From: an uncultured Pseudomonadales bacterium
GTDB lineage: Bacteria; Pseudomonadota; Gammaproteobacteria; Pseudomonadales; UBA7434
Direction of reading: 5' to 3'
Length of the DNA stretch: 64,000 nt
Assembly (NCBI GenBank): GCA_943788835.1
Contig: CALSRU010000011.1
Coordinates: 27,341 to 91,340, forward strand
The notes under the pieces were generated by a model that was given only the letters and a program-made list of their open reading frames with translations, had not been told where the DNA came from and made no database searches. Within the stretch, counting starts at the first letter, position 1. Each line of letters begins with the position of its first letter. Shown here piece by piece: positions 10,291-21,068 of this stretch. A program made the position numbers and the translations under genes.

Positions 10291-11199
10291 ATGAATATCA
10301 GAGACTTGAGTGTCTTTATTGATCTAGCAAATAGCTTGCATTTTGGCCGTACGGCCGAAAAGCACTACATGAGCCCATCGACGCTTTCACGGGTGGTCCA
10401 GCGCCTCGAGCTACAGGCAGGCGTATCACTTTTGCAGCGCAATAATCGAAGTGTCAGCTTAACCAAGGCCGGCGAGCGCTATCGACAATATGCGCGCCAG
10501 AGCCTAAGTGCATGGCAGGCCTTCCAAGATGACATGGGTATTGGCAGTGACAAGTTACAAGGTCTCGTCAGCTTATATTGTTCGGTTACTGCCAGTCACA
10601 GCTTGCTGAGTGGGATTTTGGCGGATTTGCGTGAACGGCAGCCAAGTATAGAGATTAAGTTACATACGGGTGACCAAGCCTTGTCGATAAACCGTGTGAA
10701 AGAGGGCGGCGATGATTTTGCTATCGGGGTCAAGCCAGACGTACTCGATCGACAGATTGCATTTCGCTCACTGACGACCTCTCGCTTGCTTTTCATCGCT
10801 CCGCGGCGTCCCTGTGCGGTTAGCGAGACGTTATCGCGTTGGCAGGACAGTGCCTTTGATTGGGCCGCGTTACCCTGGATAGTGGCTGATAGAGGTGAAA
10901 GTAGGCAGCGTTTGGATCGCTGGTTTCGCGAGCAAAAAATTAAACCGTCAATTTATGCTCAGGTTTCGGGACACGAAGCCATCGTGAGTATGGTGGCATT
11001 GGGGTTTGGTGTGGGTTTAGTGCCGGAGTTGGTTCTTACAAGCAGCCCCGTTTTTGATAGCATACAGATCATTCGCAGCAGCTTTACGGATTCCTTCAGT
11101 GCCTATGCTGAATTTGAAATAGGGCTGTGTGCTCTGCAACAAAGGCTCAGTGAACCGCTGATGCAGGCAGTTTGGAATGATGTTCAGTTGGACGCTTAG
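10291..11199 (+). CDS. ilvY: LysR-type transcriptional regulator, IlvY-like
   Basis: This 302-residue protein has an N-terminal winged helix-turn-helix (residues 1-60, DLSVFIDLANSLHFGRTAEKH, then SPSTLSRVVQRLE) and a C-terminal substrate-binding domain. The divergent position next to ilvC is the classical arrangement of IlvY, which activates ilvC on binding acetolactate or acetohydroxybutyrate and represses itself. The HFGRTAEKHYMSPSTLSR helix region is typical of IlvY. The downstream gene pssA begins after a 231-nt gap and is probably separate. The regulator's identity rests on context as well as sequence. Confidence 0.87.
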   Translation: MNIRDLSVFIDLANSLHFGRTAEKHYMSPSTLSRVVQRLELQAGVSLLQRNNRSVSLTKAGERYRQYARQSLSAWQAFQDDMGIGSDKLQGLVSLYCSVTASHSLLSGILADLRERQPSIEIKLHTGDQALSINRVKEGGDDFAIGVKPDVLDRQIAFRSLTTSRLLFIAPRRPCAVSETLSRWQDSAFDWAALPWIVADRGESRQRLDRWFREQKIKPSIYAQVSGHEAIVSMVALGFGVGLVPELVLTSSPVFDSIQIIRSSFTDSFSAYAEFEIGLCALQQRLSEPLMQAVWNDVQLDA

Positions 11200-11430
11200 T
11201 TGGATGTTTAGTTGGATGCTTAGTAGGTTGCTGGCAAGAATTTGCGGGTCACTCTTTCAGTGCTTTCCCGCTCCAGCCTGGGCAAGACGTAACTTAACAT
11301 CAACAGCCATAGCTATTGTTTTGTAAGCTATGAAGGCTTTTACATGGTTTGGTGGTAGAGCATAGCTATTTTGAATAACTAATTAAACAGCATAGTGGCT
11401 GTAAACCTAGCGTAAACGCCGAGAAATCTC

Positions 11431-12309
11431 ATGAAAAAGAATGACAAAGTGACACCGTTAGATACGAAAAAGACTGGCTCTTCGCCGGCTGAAGAAGCGG
11501 CCGCACAAGAAAAGTCGGTCTCGGCTCTGGAAGATTATTTACCGATTGACGAGCATGTCGAAGAAATCTCGGTGGGTGGCAAAAAAGAGCGCCATAAAGG
11601 TATTTTCTTGTTGCCCAATCTGTTTACATCGGCTGCCTTGTTTGCCGGTTTTTACGCCATCATTGCGGCAATTCGTGGCGATTTTGCAGCGGCAGGGTTC
11701 GCGATATTCTTTGGTCAGTTGCTCGACGGAGTCGATGGTCGAGTAGCCCGGCTTACTAACACGCAGAGTAAGTTTGGCCAAGAATTTGACTCGCTTTCGG
11801 ATATGGTGACGTTTGGCTTGGCGCCAGCGATCATTATGTTCATGTGGTGTCTATCCGACATGGGTAAATTGGGCTGGGCAGTAGCATTCATTTATGTGGC
11901 AAGCGCGGCTGTACGGCTGGCGCGCTTTAATGCTCAAGCTGATACTGCCGATAGCCGTTATTTTATTGGCTTGGCTAGTCCTCCAGCAGCCACGCTGATA
12001 GCCAGTACGGTATGGCTTGGCTATGAGTACGGCTATACCGCGGCTACGCTGCCGGCTTGGTTGGTGACACTTATGGCTATACAAACGGCATTAGTAGGGT
12101 TTTTGATGGTGATCAATGTCCGCTATAGCAGTTTCAAGGGCATTGACTTAACTTCTCGAGTACCGGTTATTGCACTGCTGTTCTTCCTATTATTGCTGGT
12201 ATTGATTGCAGCTTATCCGCCAATTACGTTGTTTCTTATCGCTGTGACCTATGCGCTATCGGGGCCATTAATTGCCGGCTTTAAATCGCTGCGCGCGGCG
12301 ATGCGATGA
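11431..12309 (+). CDS. pssA: CDP-diacylglycerol-serine O-phosphatidyltransferase
   Basis: This integral membrane enzyme makes phosphatidylserine, the precursor of phosphatidylethanolamine, from CDP-diacylglycerol and serine. The 292-residue sequence has a hydrophilic N-terminal 50 residues, then about eight hydrophobic segments. The CDP-alcohol phosphotransferase signature is complete: DGVDGRVARL, then FGQEFDSLSD, giving the D-x2-D-G-x2-A-R-x8-G-x3-D-x3-D pattern (about residues 98-123). The long form and the position near ilvC match pssA of pseudomonads, unlike the soluble PssA of Escherichia coli. Confidence 0.93.
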   Translation: MKKNDKVTPLDTKKTGSSPAEEAAAQEKSVSALEDYLPIDEHVEEISVGGKKERHKGIFLLPNLFTSAALFAGFYAIIAAIRGDFAAAGFAIFFGQLLDGVDGRVARLTNTQSKFGQEFDSLSDMVTFGLAPAIIMFMWCLSDMGKLGWAVAFIYVASAAVRLARFNAQADTADSRYFIGLASPPAATLIASTVWLGYEYGYTAATLPAWLVTLMAIQTALVGFLMVINVRYSSFKGIDLTSRVPVIALLFFLLLLVLIAAYPPITLFLIAVTYALSGPLIAGFKSLRAAMR

Positions 12310-12454
12310 GATGAGTATATGTTTTTGTAAGCATTGTATTTATAAAACCGATGCATCAAACGAGCGCGCGGAATTATCGCGCTGAGTTAGGGTCTGTAAC
12401 TAAGCGCCGCTATATTTCAATGCACCCTTTTCGACTCCTCGATGCTGGATTGTT

Positions 12455-13474
12455 ATGTTAATTAAACGCCCCTCCGATATACGTAGCTCCGAAATCACTT
12501 CTGAATCCCATTACTTGAGTCGGCGCAAATTTATGCAGGCTTTTGCCGGTGCTGCGGCTGTTGCGGCGGGAGGCTCCGTGCTGTCTTCATGTGCCGATGC
12601 ACAGTCTCCACCATTGCCTAGACAAGCCGCAGCATTACCTGGTCGGTCACTCGATTTTGTAGCAGCGCAGCCAGCCAGTAGTGACAATGGTTTTTCAACG
12701 AGTGAAAAATTAACTCCCTACGAGGCGGTGACCTCACACAATAATTTTTATGAATTTGGTACTGATAAAAGAGATCCCAAACGTTACGCAGGAGAATTAC
12801 AAACTGATCCTTGGAGCGTTGCTATTGAGGGCGAAGCCGATAATACGGGGACATTCTTTTTAGAAGACTTGTTGAAGAATCAGCCATTGGAAGAGCGCAT
12901 TTATCGTCTGCGCTGTGTCGAAGCCTGGTCGATGGTGATTCCGTGGGTGGGCTTTTCACTATCTAGTCTCATAAAACGAGCGCAACCTAACTCCAGTGCC
13001 CGATATGTTGTTTTCGAAACACTGTATAGGCCTGAGCAAATGCGAGGCCAGAGGAGTCGTTTTAATACGCTTGATTGGCCGTATGTTGAAGGGTTGACGA
13101 TGGCAGAGGCGATGCATCCGCTAACCATGATTGCGACAGGGCTGTACGGTAAATCACTGCCGGTGCAAAATGGCGCGCCGCTGCGTTTAGTCGTGCCGTG
13201 GAAATATGGCTTTAAGAGCATTAAGTCGATAGTCAAAATAAAGTTCGTAAAGTCTCGCCCCAGCACATCGTGGAATGTCAGCGCACCGCGAGAATACGGA
13301 TTTTTCGCCAATGTTAACCCCACGGTCGATCACCCGCGCTGGAGTCAGGCAAGTGAGCGACGCTTGCCGACTAGCTTATTTGATTCAAAGCGTATTGCGA
13401 CACTGCCGTTTAACGGTTATGCCGAGCAGGTAGCGAATTTGTATACAGGAATGGATTTAAAACGATATTTTTAG
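12455..13474 (+). CDS. msrP: Protein-methionine-sulfoxide reductase catalytic subunit
   Basis: MsrP (YedY) is a periplasmic molybdopterin enzyme that repairs oxidised methionines in envelope proteins. The 339-residue precursor carries a twin-arginine signal (SRRKFMQAFAGAAAVAAGG, about residues 22-40). The Mo-binding cysteine is Cys154 in RLRCVEAWSMVIPW. Downstream segments such as WPYVEGLTMAEAM and LRLVVPWKYGFKSIK are characteristic of the oxidoreductase molybdopterin-binding domain. It is followed 48 nt later by msrQ, forming the standard pair. The start at 12455 places the Tat motif at a normal distance. Confidence 0.95.
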   Translation: MLIKRPSDIRSSEITSESHYLSRRKFMQAFAGAAAVAAGGSVLSSCADAQSPPLPRQAAALPGRSLDFVAAQPASSDNGFSTSEKLTPYEAVTSHNNFYEFGTDKRDPKRYAGELQTDPWSVAIEGEADNTGTFFLEDLLKNQPLEERIYRLRCVEAWSMVIPWVGFSLSSLIKRAQPNSSARYVVFETLYRPEQMRGQRSRFNTLDWPYVEGLTMAEAMHPLTMIATGLYGKSLPVQNGAPLRLVVPWKYGFKSIKSIVKIKFVKSRPSTSWNVSAPREYGFFANVNPTVDHPRWSQASERRLPTSLFDSKRIATLPFNGYAEQVANLYTGMDLKRYF

Positions 13475-13522
13475 TGGGTACGTTGGGTAGCAATATTTAA
13501 AATAATAGCGAGAGTTTTTATA

Positions 13523-14110
13523 GTGTTAAACAGGCAACGCAAGCTAACTAAAATAGCCCTGTTGTTATTGGCACTGACTCCTCTTGCGTTGATGATTGAT
13601 GCCGCCATTGGTCAAGCGCTCGGCCCCGATCCAGCTGAAGCGCTGGCTGATCAAACCGGTGAGTGGGCCTTGCGCCTGCTCTGCGCTTGCTTGGCTATCA
13701 CACCGTTGCGCATTCTCACCGGCAAAGTAGAGTGGCTGCGCTATCGACGGATGTTGGGACTGTTGGCATTCTTTTATGCTTGCTTGCATCTTGGGGTTTA
13801 CTGGGTATTTATATTGCGCCTGCAATGGGCAGATTTCTTTTATGAGTTTGCGCAGCGCCCGTATATAGCTGCCGGCATGGTTGCATTACTTTTGTTGGTA
13901 CCGCTGGCAATCACTTCCACCAAAAAATGGCAAAAAAAGTTAGGCCGACAGTGGCCGAAATTACATCGCCTCGTGTATTTGGCTGCAGCACTGGCATTGA
14001 CGCATGTATGGTGGCAAACTCGCGGAGACTATACCGAAGCGTTGATCTACACATTAATACTACTAGCCCTAGGAATGATTCGATATAGGCGCAAGTCGTG
14101 GTTTAAATGA
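13523..14110 (+). CDS. msrQ: Heme-binding membrane subunit MsrQ
   Basis: MsrQ (YedZ) is the b-type heme membrane protein that passes electrons from the quinone pool to MsrP. The 195-residue product starts with GTG at 13523 and has about six hydrophobic helices, with heme-ligand histidines in ACLHLGVYWVF, LHRLVYLA and ALTHVWW. The ferric-reductase-like transmembrane fold (RYRRMLGLLAFFYA) is typical. It directly follows msrP and probably shares its transcript. Confidence 0.93.
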   Translation: MLNRQRKLTKIALLLLALTPLALMIDAAIGQALGPDPAEALADQTGEWALRLLCACLAITPLRILTGKVEWLRYRRMLGLLAFFYACLHLGVYWVFILRLQWADFFYEFAQRPYIAAGMVALLLLVPLAITSTKKWQKKLGRQWPKLHRLVYLAAALALTHVWWQTRGDYTEALIYTLILLALGMIRYRRKSWFK

Positions 14111-14234
14111 GCGCGGTTGGATTTGTGTTGCAGTCGGCTAAAATGACTGCCTGAAATGCTTAGATGCACTCGCCAATAAATACCTGGGTATTACCGAGCG
14201 ATCTTGATTAAAATAACGCTATTACACTAATCCT

Positions 14235-14708
14235 ATGAGACCTTTAAGCATGTCCAGACATATCAACACACTGTTAGCTCTTTTCGTAGCGTTTGTTTTT
14301 TTTCAATCGCTATTTTTTAAATTTGCCGAGTTATTGGGTAGCCCAGCTGATATTACGGTTTATATTTTTCAAACTATAGGTCGTTGGATGACCGATATAG
14401 GGCTGGGTCAAGTAGGGGTATTGTTTAGTCAATATGGTGGGATAGTCATTGGGCTTGTCGAGCTTTTAGCCGGCGCGATGATTTTGTATTCACCTACCCG
14501 TTGGTTTGGGGCGCTGCTAGGCCTAGGCGTTATTTCAGGTGCCATTTTCTTTCATTTATTTACGCCATTGGGTTTGTTTCCCTATACCGATTTGGCTTGC
14601 ACACAGGTGGGCTGCCCAACCGAAAAAGCACTGTTTTTTATGGCGCTGGGTGTTTGGTTGTGTTGCGCTACTTTGCTGCTTAGATTACGTTCAACAACGG
14701 TAGGGTAG
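14235..14708 (+). CDS. DoxX/MauE-like small membrane protein
   Basis: This 157-residue protein has four hydrophobic segments, consistent with DoxX-like or MauE-like membrane proteins: KFAELLGSPADI after the first helix, then GLVELLAGAMILY and GALLGLGVISGAIFFHLFTPLG. The C-terminal half contains two cysteines (ACTQVGCPTEKALF) before the last helix. The start may be the ATG at 14235 or, equally plausible, the ATG at 14250. Function is not known; members are often linked to redox or thiol metabolism. Family placement is by hydropathy and motif resemblance only. Confidence 0.65.
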   Translation: MRPLSMSRHINTLLALFVAFVFFQSLFFKFAELLGSPADITVYIFQTIGRWMTDIGLGQVGVLFSQYGGIVIGLVELLAGAMILYSPTRWFGALLGLGVISGAIFFHLFTPLGLFPYTDLACTQVGCPTEKALFFMALGVWLCCATLLLRLRSTTVG

Positions 14709-14918
14709 CTAAATTTGGCAAGTGGATTATGGCAAAGGATTTTGATGAGACCATTCTTTGGGCAGCCCTAAGTGCGCAGTGACATCTGATGGCGGCTAAA
14801 TATTGCTCAGCAATGCTGGCGCTCTAGCGATCAAATAGCGCTCAATTAGCAGTATTTTTTTACAAAGCTATACTTAGTCTAAGTGATGTTTCTTATAAGC
14901 CACTATCAGGAAGAGCCG

Positions 14919-15272
14919 ATGACCGCGCCCATTGTAGATGATGACCCAGCTTACCAATTACTGCGTCAAGAGAGAGTCGACTTATTTAATGAGCAAAAAG
15001 ATACTTTAGACCTTGGAGGCTTGGCGGCTAAAGATTACCGAGGCATTGATTTGCGTAATCTCAACGCCGATGGGCTAGATTTTAGCGATAGCTATTTTCG
15101 TAATGCTGATTTGAGAGGCATTGATTTCAGAAAGGCAAAACTTGAGGGCAGTAGTTTTGCTGACGCTAAAATATCGGGGTGCTATTTTGATGATGGTCTA
15201 TCAGCTTCAGAGATGGCCATGAGTATTGCACAAGGTACTCGAGTGAGACGGGACTCAGCGGCAGACAAATAA
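14919..15272 (+). CDS. Pentapeptide-repeat protein
   Basis: A small cytosolic protein of 117 residues. The middle (residues about 47-88) is a run of pentapeptide-like repeats of the A(D/N)Lxx type (YRGIDLRNLNADGLDFSD, then NADLRGIDFRKAKLEG), predicted to form a short right-handed quadrilateral beta-helix. The repeats are too few for a gyrase-mimic DNA-like rod, and the role is unknown. I choose the ATG at 14919 because it has AGGAAGAG upstream, rather than the ATG at 14883. A terminator lies just downstream. Confidence 0.75.
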   Translation: MTAPIVDDDPAYQLLRQERVDLFNEQKDTLDLGGLAAKDYRGIDLRNLNADGLDFSDSYFRNADLRGIDFRKAKLEGSSFADAKISGCYFDDGLSASEMAMSIAQGTRVRRDSAADK

Positions 15273-15302
15273 AAATATACCGCGTAACTCTTTTTCAGCG
15301 AT

Positions 15303-15337
15303 AAAAAAACCCGTTAACGTGTTTAACGGGTTTTTTT
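15303..15337. terminator. Bidirectional rho-independent terminator
   Basis: Stem CCCGTTAA/TTAACGGG with a CGTGT loop, flanked by seven A on one side and seven T on the other. It lies between convergent genes (pentapeptide protein and the SbmA-like gene). Confidence 0.92.
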
Positions 15338-15392
15338 ATTTCTATCGGTTTCTAGGTGAGCGAGCCTGATTGTTTAAAGCTTGCTATTGCCA

Positions 15393-16397
15393 CTATGCAT
15401 CCGCGGGATAGTGTTCGACAATGGGCTCACCTTTTATGGTTAGCTCGAATGCTTTGAGTCGTTTATAAATCGATAGCAGTTCAACTATGGTGCCCCATGA
15501 GTTGACCAAAAACTGGAATGACTCTTCAACTTTCCCAAAGGCTCTCAAAATCTGCTGAAGTACGCCCAATGTAATGGCGCCTGCCACTATGGTGGGGCCT
15601 AGCATGATGTAGGGAATGATCACCGTGAACTGCAAGTAAGACCACTTAGCAATATCAAAGTAAAGGTAGTGTTTATACAAATTAAAATAATTTTTGCGTA
15701 TGTTGACGAAGAGTTCTCTCAGTGTTGGCGGCTCGGCGCGTTCGGCTTGGTCTTCACCAAATACTAACTCTTTGCGGTAAGCTGCTTCCACACGTTGATT
15801 TTTAAACTCTAAGCCCGGCAGCTTAATGCCAACAATAGCAAGTAGGGCGGTGCCGAATGTGGCAGAGATAATAGCCATGTATACCAGTGCATGATCTACT
15901 GGGCCGATCCAAGGTAGTTCGGTGACTTGCTCACTTAAGGTCCAGAGGATGGGTAGAAAGGCGATGAGGGTCATAATCGAGCGCAAAAAAGCGACACCAA
16001 GGGCTTCGACGATGCGTGCAAAGCGCATGGTATCTTCTTGCACGCGCTGAGCGGCACCTTCTATGTGGCGCAGCTTAGGCCAGTGTGCCGTGTAAAAGTC
16101 ATTCATGGCTGTGCGCCAGCGAAAGATATAGTGCCTAACAAAAAATTCGAGGATGACTGCCACTAAAATGTAAATGCCAGCAATTTTGGCAAAGGTCATA
16201 CATTTGGCAAGAAAGGAATCAAGCTCTACCGAGTTGGGTGTGGCCAGAGCTTCTTGCACTGTATTATAAAAGTCGCCAAACCATTCGTTGATTTGCACAT
16301 CTAAGTGCACTTTGTACCAAGTGGCTAATAGGATAATGAGCGAGCCGAGGACCGACCATGCAAACCATTGTCGGTTGAGAAAAAAGGATCGAAACAT
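15393..16397 (-). CDS. sbmA: SbmA/BacA-type peptide transporter
   Basis: This inner-membrane proton-driven importer takes up peptide antibiotics and other peptides. The 334-residue sequence closely follows the SbmA family: FRWRTAMNDFYTAHWPKLRH, IEGAAQRVQEDTMRFA, GIKLPGLEFKNQRVEAAYR, and LVNSWGTIVELLSIYKRL near the C-terminus. Escherichia coli SbmA is about 406 residues, and the ~70 residues missing here are N-terminal. The core from the WxxxVHLDVxINEWFGDFY segment onward is intact, so this is a shorter natural form or one lacking the first membrane segment. It stands alone on the minus strand. Confidence 0.88.
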   Translation of the reverse strand: MFRSFFLNRQWFAWSVLGSLIILLATWYKVHLDVQINEWFGDFYNTVQEALATPNSVELDSFLAKCMTFAKIAGIYILVAVILEFFVRHYIFRWRTAMNDFYTAHWPKLRHIEGAAQRVQEDTMRFARIVEALGVAFLRSIMTLIAFLPILWTLSEQVTELPWIGPVDHALVYMAIISATFGTALLAIVGIKLPGLEFKNQRVEAAYRKELVFGEDQAERAEPPTLRELFVNIRKNYFNLYKHYLYFDIAKWSYLQFTVIIPYIMLGPTIVAGAITLGVLQQILRAFGKVEESFQFLVNSWGTIVELLSIYKRLKAFELTIKGEPIVEHYPADA

Positions 16398-17193
16398 AAT
16401 AAGCCTGCGAATTGATTAATAGGTTAACAGTGGCTTTTTATAAGGCCAGCTATTGACGACATGCCTGTGCCGAGTTGCATCGAGCAATGTAAAAAAGGCA
16501 TTCGATAAGTTTGCGCTTGGCAAATCCAAGCGCGCAGCTGTCGGAGCTCATTGAGCCTATAGTTTAGTACGAATGTTGGGTATTTCATTGCTTTGGTATT
16601 TTGTTATGCCGGTGCGGTGACTATCCTCCTGTGGTGTGAAAGGATGACCGCTATCGGTGGCATGGCTAGCGGCAGCGTCATTGCCATGATGCGCATCTTT
16701 AGTGCCGATCTTGCTTCTATTAGTCAAGCGTTTATTGCTTATGATGGGTCGAGTACTGCTGAGAATTGCAAAAAGATTATTGCCGAGAATGAAGGCGATG
16801 ACGTTGTGTATTTAATCTTTTTTAACGGTGTTCATAGCAACTATTTTGCTCCTGCTATAACCTCAGTATGAGTTGTTCCCAGTAAGTTGCCAAAGAGTCA
16901 TCCTTCAGTAATTCGCTGAGATGCGGATGGTAAGAGTGATGCTGGAGTGAAGAAAGATATTTCTGCTAGAGGGCGGGGCACAGGCCCGATCAAAGTGCGA
17001 ATGACTACTGCTAGCTGTATTGATTGTCTGGAGGTGCGGGTAGATGAGGGAACTGGCGAAATTGCGACGATAAGCGCGTGAAGCATAAGGCGGGCCGATA
17101 GGCTGATAGATTGGCATCATCCCTTGCAGAGCGCGGGTTTATATTTGGAGTTATCGCTTGCGCATAAGCCGTCAACCGCAATATATTTAAAGA
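16398..17193. other. Gene-poor region between sbmA and tRNA-Leu
   Basis: About 800 nt with no confidently coding gene. An open frame at 16593-16871 (92 codons, TTG start, or an internal ATG near 16644) encodes an unrecognised sequence without a good ribosome-binding site. I treat it as doubtful. The rest shows no clear repeats or hairpins. Confidence 0.35.
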
Positions 17194-17280
17194 TGGTGCC
17201 GGGAGGGGGACTTGAACCCCCACTCTGTTGCCAGAACCGGATTTTGAATCCGGCGCGTCTACCAATTTCGCCATCCCGGC
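17194..17280 (-). tRNA. tRNA-Leu (anticodon CAA)
   Basis: The reverse complement begins GCCGGGATGGCGAAATTGG and ends CCCGGCACCA, with an encoded CCA. The 87-nt length with a long variable arm is that of a class II tRNA. The anticodon stem CCGGA/TCCGG encloses the loop TTCAAAA, giving anticodon CAA, which reads UUG. The T arm GGGGGTTCAAGTCCCCC is perfect. Confidence 0.96.
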
Positions 17281-17632
17281 ATAGGTTGGCTGCTCAACAT
17301 GTGCTACAAGTGTTGGGCGGGCGCGATTATAACAATGCGAACCGCTTGCGCAAGCATAAGTTGGTTATTGATCCAGAAAATTTTTTGCTTACCTAATCGT
17401 TGTTAGTCATCGATATATTTTTTTTTGAGAGCCCTTTAGATTTGCTTTAGTTATATAATGTCGACAGTTAGAAGCAGTCGAGACATTGATTAGGCCATGA
17501 ATACTGTCAGGAATCCGATTTTTGGCGACTATCGCGATAATTTTCACCGCATTGCTTCATAGCTGCTTGTTCCGCACTTAATATTTACGTTGAGTTGCGG
17601 CCATCTGAATTTTCTTTTTCGTAGAATCTACA
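17281..17632. other. Intergenic region upstream of queA
   Basis: A 352-nt gap with a T-rich tract (about 17417-17427) and a TATAAT hexamer at 17454-17459 that may be the -10 of a queA promoter, though no good -35 is spaced correctly. No gene is seen. Confidence 0.35.
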
Positions 17633-18655
17633 ATGAACCGTCAGGACTTTGATTACCAGCTTCCCGCTGAATTAATTGCGCAGCATCCGGCGCAGCAGCG
17701 TAGCTCGTCTAGGCTACTGCAGCTTGGCCGAGTGAGTGGGGAAATATCACATCGGCAATTTACCGATCTACTCGAGCTTGTTGAGAGCAACGATTTACTG
17801 GTTTTTAATGATACGAGAGTTATTCCGGCGCGGCTGTTCGGCGAAAAAGACACAGGCGGCAAGGTCGAAGTACTAATCGAGCGCCTCACTGGAGGCACTC
17901 GCGGTATGGCGCAAATCCGTGCCAGTAAATCGCCAAAAGCAGGCGCTGAAATTCGTTTGCCTGAGGGCTTGGCGTTAAAGGTGGTTGATCGTATTGACGA
18001 TATGTATTTGATCGAAAGCGTGGGTGAGATGTCATTACCCATGATTCTGCAGGCTGTTGGCCATATACCGCTGCCTCCGTATATCGACCGCGGCGACGAA
18101 CAAGAAGATCGCGAGCGCTACCAAACGGTTTATTCAAAGCGCGAAGGGGCTGTAGCAGCGCCAACTGCAGGCTTACACTTCGATGAGGTTTTACTCGAGA
18201 AGTTGGCGAGTAAGGGCGCACAATTTGCTTTTGTGACATTGCACGTGGGGGCGGGTACTTTTCAGCCTGTGCGCGTTGATGATTTAGCCGAGCATGTCAT
18301 GCATTCAGAGTATGCCGAGGTAAGCTCGCAGGTATGCAATCAAGTTCGTGAGACAAAAGCGCGCGGCGGGCGTGTTATCGCGATTGGCACTACCGCTGTT
18401 CGTTGTCTTGAAACGGCGAGCCCTGCGCCAGGCTGGATAGAACCTTACTACGGCGACACTGAGTTATTTATAACGCCGGGGTATCGCTTTAAAAATGTTG
18501 ATGCGATGCTCACCAATTTTCATTTGCCTGAGTCAACCTTATTGATGTTGGTGAGTGCGTTTGCAGGCGTTGATAATACTAAAGCAGCATACAGCGCCGC
18601 TATTGCCGAGCAATATCGATTTTACTCGTATGGCGATGCAACGTTCATCAGCTAG
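17633..18655 (+). CDS. queA: S-adenosylmethionine:tRNA ribosyltransferase-isomerase
   Basis: QueA transfers and isomerises the ribosyl moiety of SAM onto preQ1-modified tRNA to form epoxyqueuosine in the wobble position of GUN-anticodon tRNAs. The 340-residue product has the family N-terminus ([20 protein letters not shown]) and conserved blocks [37 protein letters not shown] and [17 protein letters not shown]. It is followed 56 nt later by tgt, so both steps of queuosine insertion are encoded together. Confidence 0.97.
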   Translation: MNRQDFDYQLPAELIAQHPAQQRSSSRLLQLGRVSGEISHRQFTDLLELVESNDLLVFNDTRVIPARLFGEKDTGGKVEVLIERLTGGTRGMAQIRASKSPKAGAEIRLPEGLALKVVDRIDDMYLIESVGEMSLPMILQAVGHIPLPPYIDRGDEQEDRERYQTVYSKREGAVAAPTAGLHFDEVLLEKLASKGAQFAFVTLHVGAGTFQPVRVDDLAEHVMHSEYAEVSSQVCNQVRETKARGGRVIAIGTTAVRCLETASPAPGWIEPYYGDTELFITPGYRFKNVDAMLTNFHLPESTLLMLVSAFAGVDNTKAAYSAAIAEQYRFYSYGDATFIS

Positions 18656-18687
18656 GCACTTTTTTAGTTAAGCGCCCAATCAGCTAA

Positions 18688-19827
<1,140 letters not shown>

Positions 19828-19934
19828 CTCATAGTAGCGCCCATATTGAGATGAATTAATGTTTAGTGTGTCACCTCGTTCTGCTAATAGTCAGCTACCC
19901 CGCCAATATAATCGGCGGCAAGAGACTTGAATTG

Positions 19935-20252
19935 ATGTACAAGGTTTGCGTATACATTCCGGAATCATCGCTAGAGCGAGTTAAGCAAGCCATGTTTGCA
20001 GCAGGAGCAGGCGAGTTTGGCAATTACGACAGTTGTGCTTGGCAGGTAGCAGGAGACGGCCAGTTTAGGCCGTTGGGGCAAAGTAACCCCGTGTTAGGCG
20101 AGCAGAATGTATTGGCGCATGTGCCTGAATATAAAGTTGAAATGGTTTGTGGCGACGCGGTTATTACTGAGGTTATTTCTGCTTTAATCAACGCGCATCC
20201 TTACGAAGAGCCCGCTTATCAATACTGGTTGGTGAATCCACCGCTGGCCTAA
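19935..20252 (+). CDS. Small Nif3/YqfO-like (DUF34) domain protein
   Basis: This 105-residue protein begins MYKVCVYIPESSLERVKQAM and contains GAGEFGNYDSCAW and NAHPYEEPAYQYW. These are the motifs of the small domain inserted in Nif3-like dinuclear metal proteins, and they also occur as a stand-alone CutA-like fold. The function of stand-alone copies is unknown. The ATG at 19935 is chosen because similarity begins exactly there; the frame upstream to 19866 has no family resemblance. Confidence 0.8.
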   Translation: MYKVCVYIPESSLERVKQAMFAAGAGEFGNYDSCAWQVAGDGQFRPLGQSNPVLGEQNVLAHVPEYKVEMVCGDAVITEVISALINAHPYEEPAYQYWLVNPPLA

Positions 20253-20271
20253 CCTGTCGCTGGCTTAGCGC

Positions 20272-20721
20272 CTAAATGCTGCACGTAAAAGGAATAATTT
20301 TTGCCGATGTTTTACGAGTTCCGTGAGTGGCCGCATTGGGGTGGGAAGGCAATGAAGTTTCCGATAATGCGATGCAATTAGATTGCATCGTACGCAAATC
20401 TTTAAATAACAACTGCATACGTGAAAGTGATTCATGCATCATGTGAGAGATACTCTCGCAAGCCTGAAGGTTGTCTTTTGCGAGGCTTCGCCTCATCTCA
20501 ATCTGAAACATCAAGCCTCTCAACCTCCGTTGAGTCCTTTGCGGCGCGCTGTCAATAACCTGTTGGCATAGAGTTTGGCGCAAATGCTCAAGGCTAGCAG
20601 GGTCGTGCATAGACATTCTGCGTAAGGTGTCAAAATCAGGTAGCTGGACTTTTCCCTCCATGCTTTTCAGCGGGGCTTTATTAATCATTCGGCTTTGTTC
20701 ATTGAAGTTGTCGTTTGGCAT
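20272..20721 (-). CDS. DUF3135 domain-containing protein
   Basis: This is a 149-residue protein without signal peptide. The core LPDFDTLRRMSMHDPASLEH (from about residue 27), followed by RRLRGLMFQIEMRRSLAKDN and CESISHMMHESLSRM, is the helical DUF3135 pattern common in gammaproteobacteria. Its function is unknown. It is convergent with the Nif3-like gene, with only 19 nt between stop codons. Confidence 0.8.
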   Translation of the reverse strand: MPNDNFNEQSRMINKAPLKSMEGKVQLPDFDTLRRMSMHDPASLEHLRQTLCQQVIDSAPQRTQRRLRGLMFQIEMRRSLAKDNLQACESISHMMHESLSRMQLLFKDLRTMQSNCIALSETSLPSHPNAATHGTRKTSAKIIPFTCSI

Positions 20722-20913
20722 GAGTTTTCTTCCTGCTTAATCGAGGTTGATCAACAACGTGTGTTCGCAATATTAAAAACCTTGCCGGCAAGCGCATATC
20801 GAGAGGGCTAGTGTAGTGACCGGATGTAAAAACACCTTGTTTTTTGCGGCTCGCCGGGGCGATGTGTCGTTGTTGCTGATTTTTTCCGACCCATTATTTA
20901 TTTTAGGAGTCTT

Positions 20914-20970
20914 GTGAACGCACAAGCGACTGCTATGTTAGCAAATATGCTTTGGTTGTGCATTAAATAA
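20914..20970 (+). CDS. Possible leader peptide (18 residues)
   Basis: GTG start preceded by AGGAG at 6-7 nt spacing. The product is MNAQATAMLANMLWLCIK. The stop overlaps the first bases of a hairpin followed by a T-rich tract, which is the layout of leader-peptide attenuators. No run of a single regulatory amino acid codon stands out. Coding is inferred from the ribosome-binding site and context only. Confidence 0.35.
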   Translation: MNAQATAMLANMLWLCIK

Positions 20971-21007
20971 CCACCAGCTTCTGGTTGGGTTTTGGTCGCT
21001 TTTTTTA
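20967..21007 (+). terminator. Hairpin with downstream T-tract
   Basis: Arms AACC-ACCAG and CTGGT-(TG)-GGTT around a CTT loop, then TTTGGTCGC and a seven-T run. The U-tract is displaced about 8 nt from the stem, so this may be an attenuator or antiterminator form and not a simple terminator. Confidence 0.35.
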
Positions 21008-21068
21008 TATTTAAATCAGTGACTTATGTATTTTTAATGATTTTTTTCCGGTGGCTTAGTTTCCTATT

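Noticed and set aside
16593..16871. 92-codon frame between sbmA and tRNA-Leu
   Set aside because: No ribosome-binding site, no recognised product and no supporting context.
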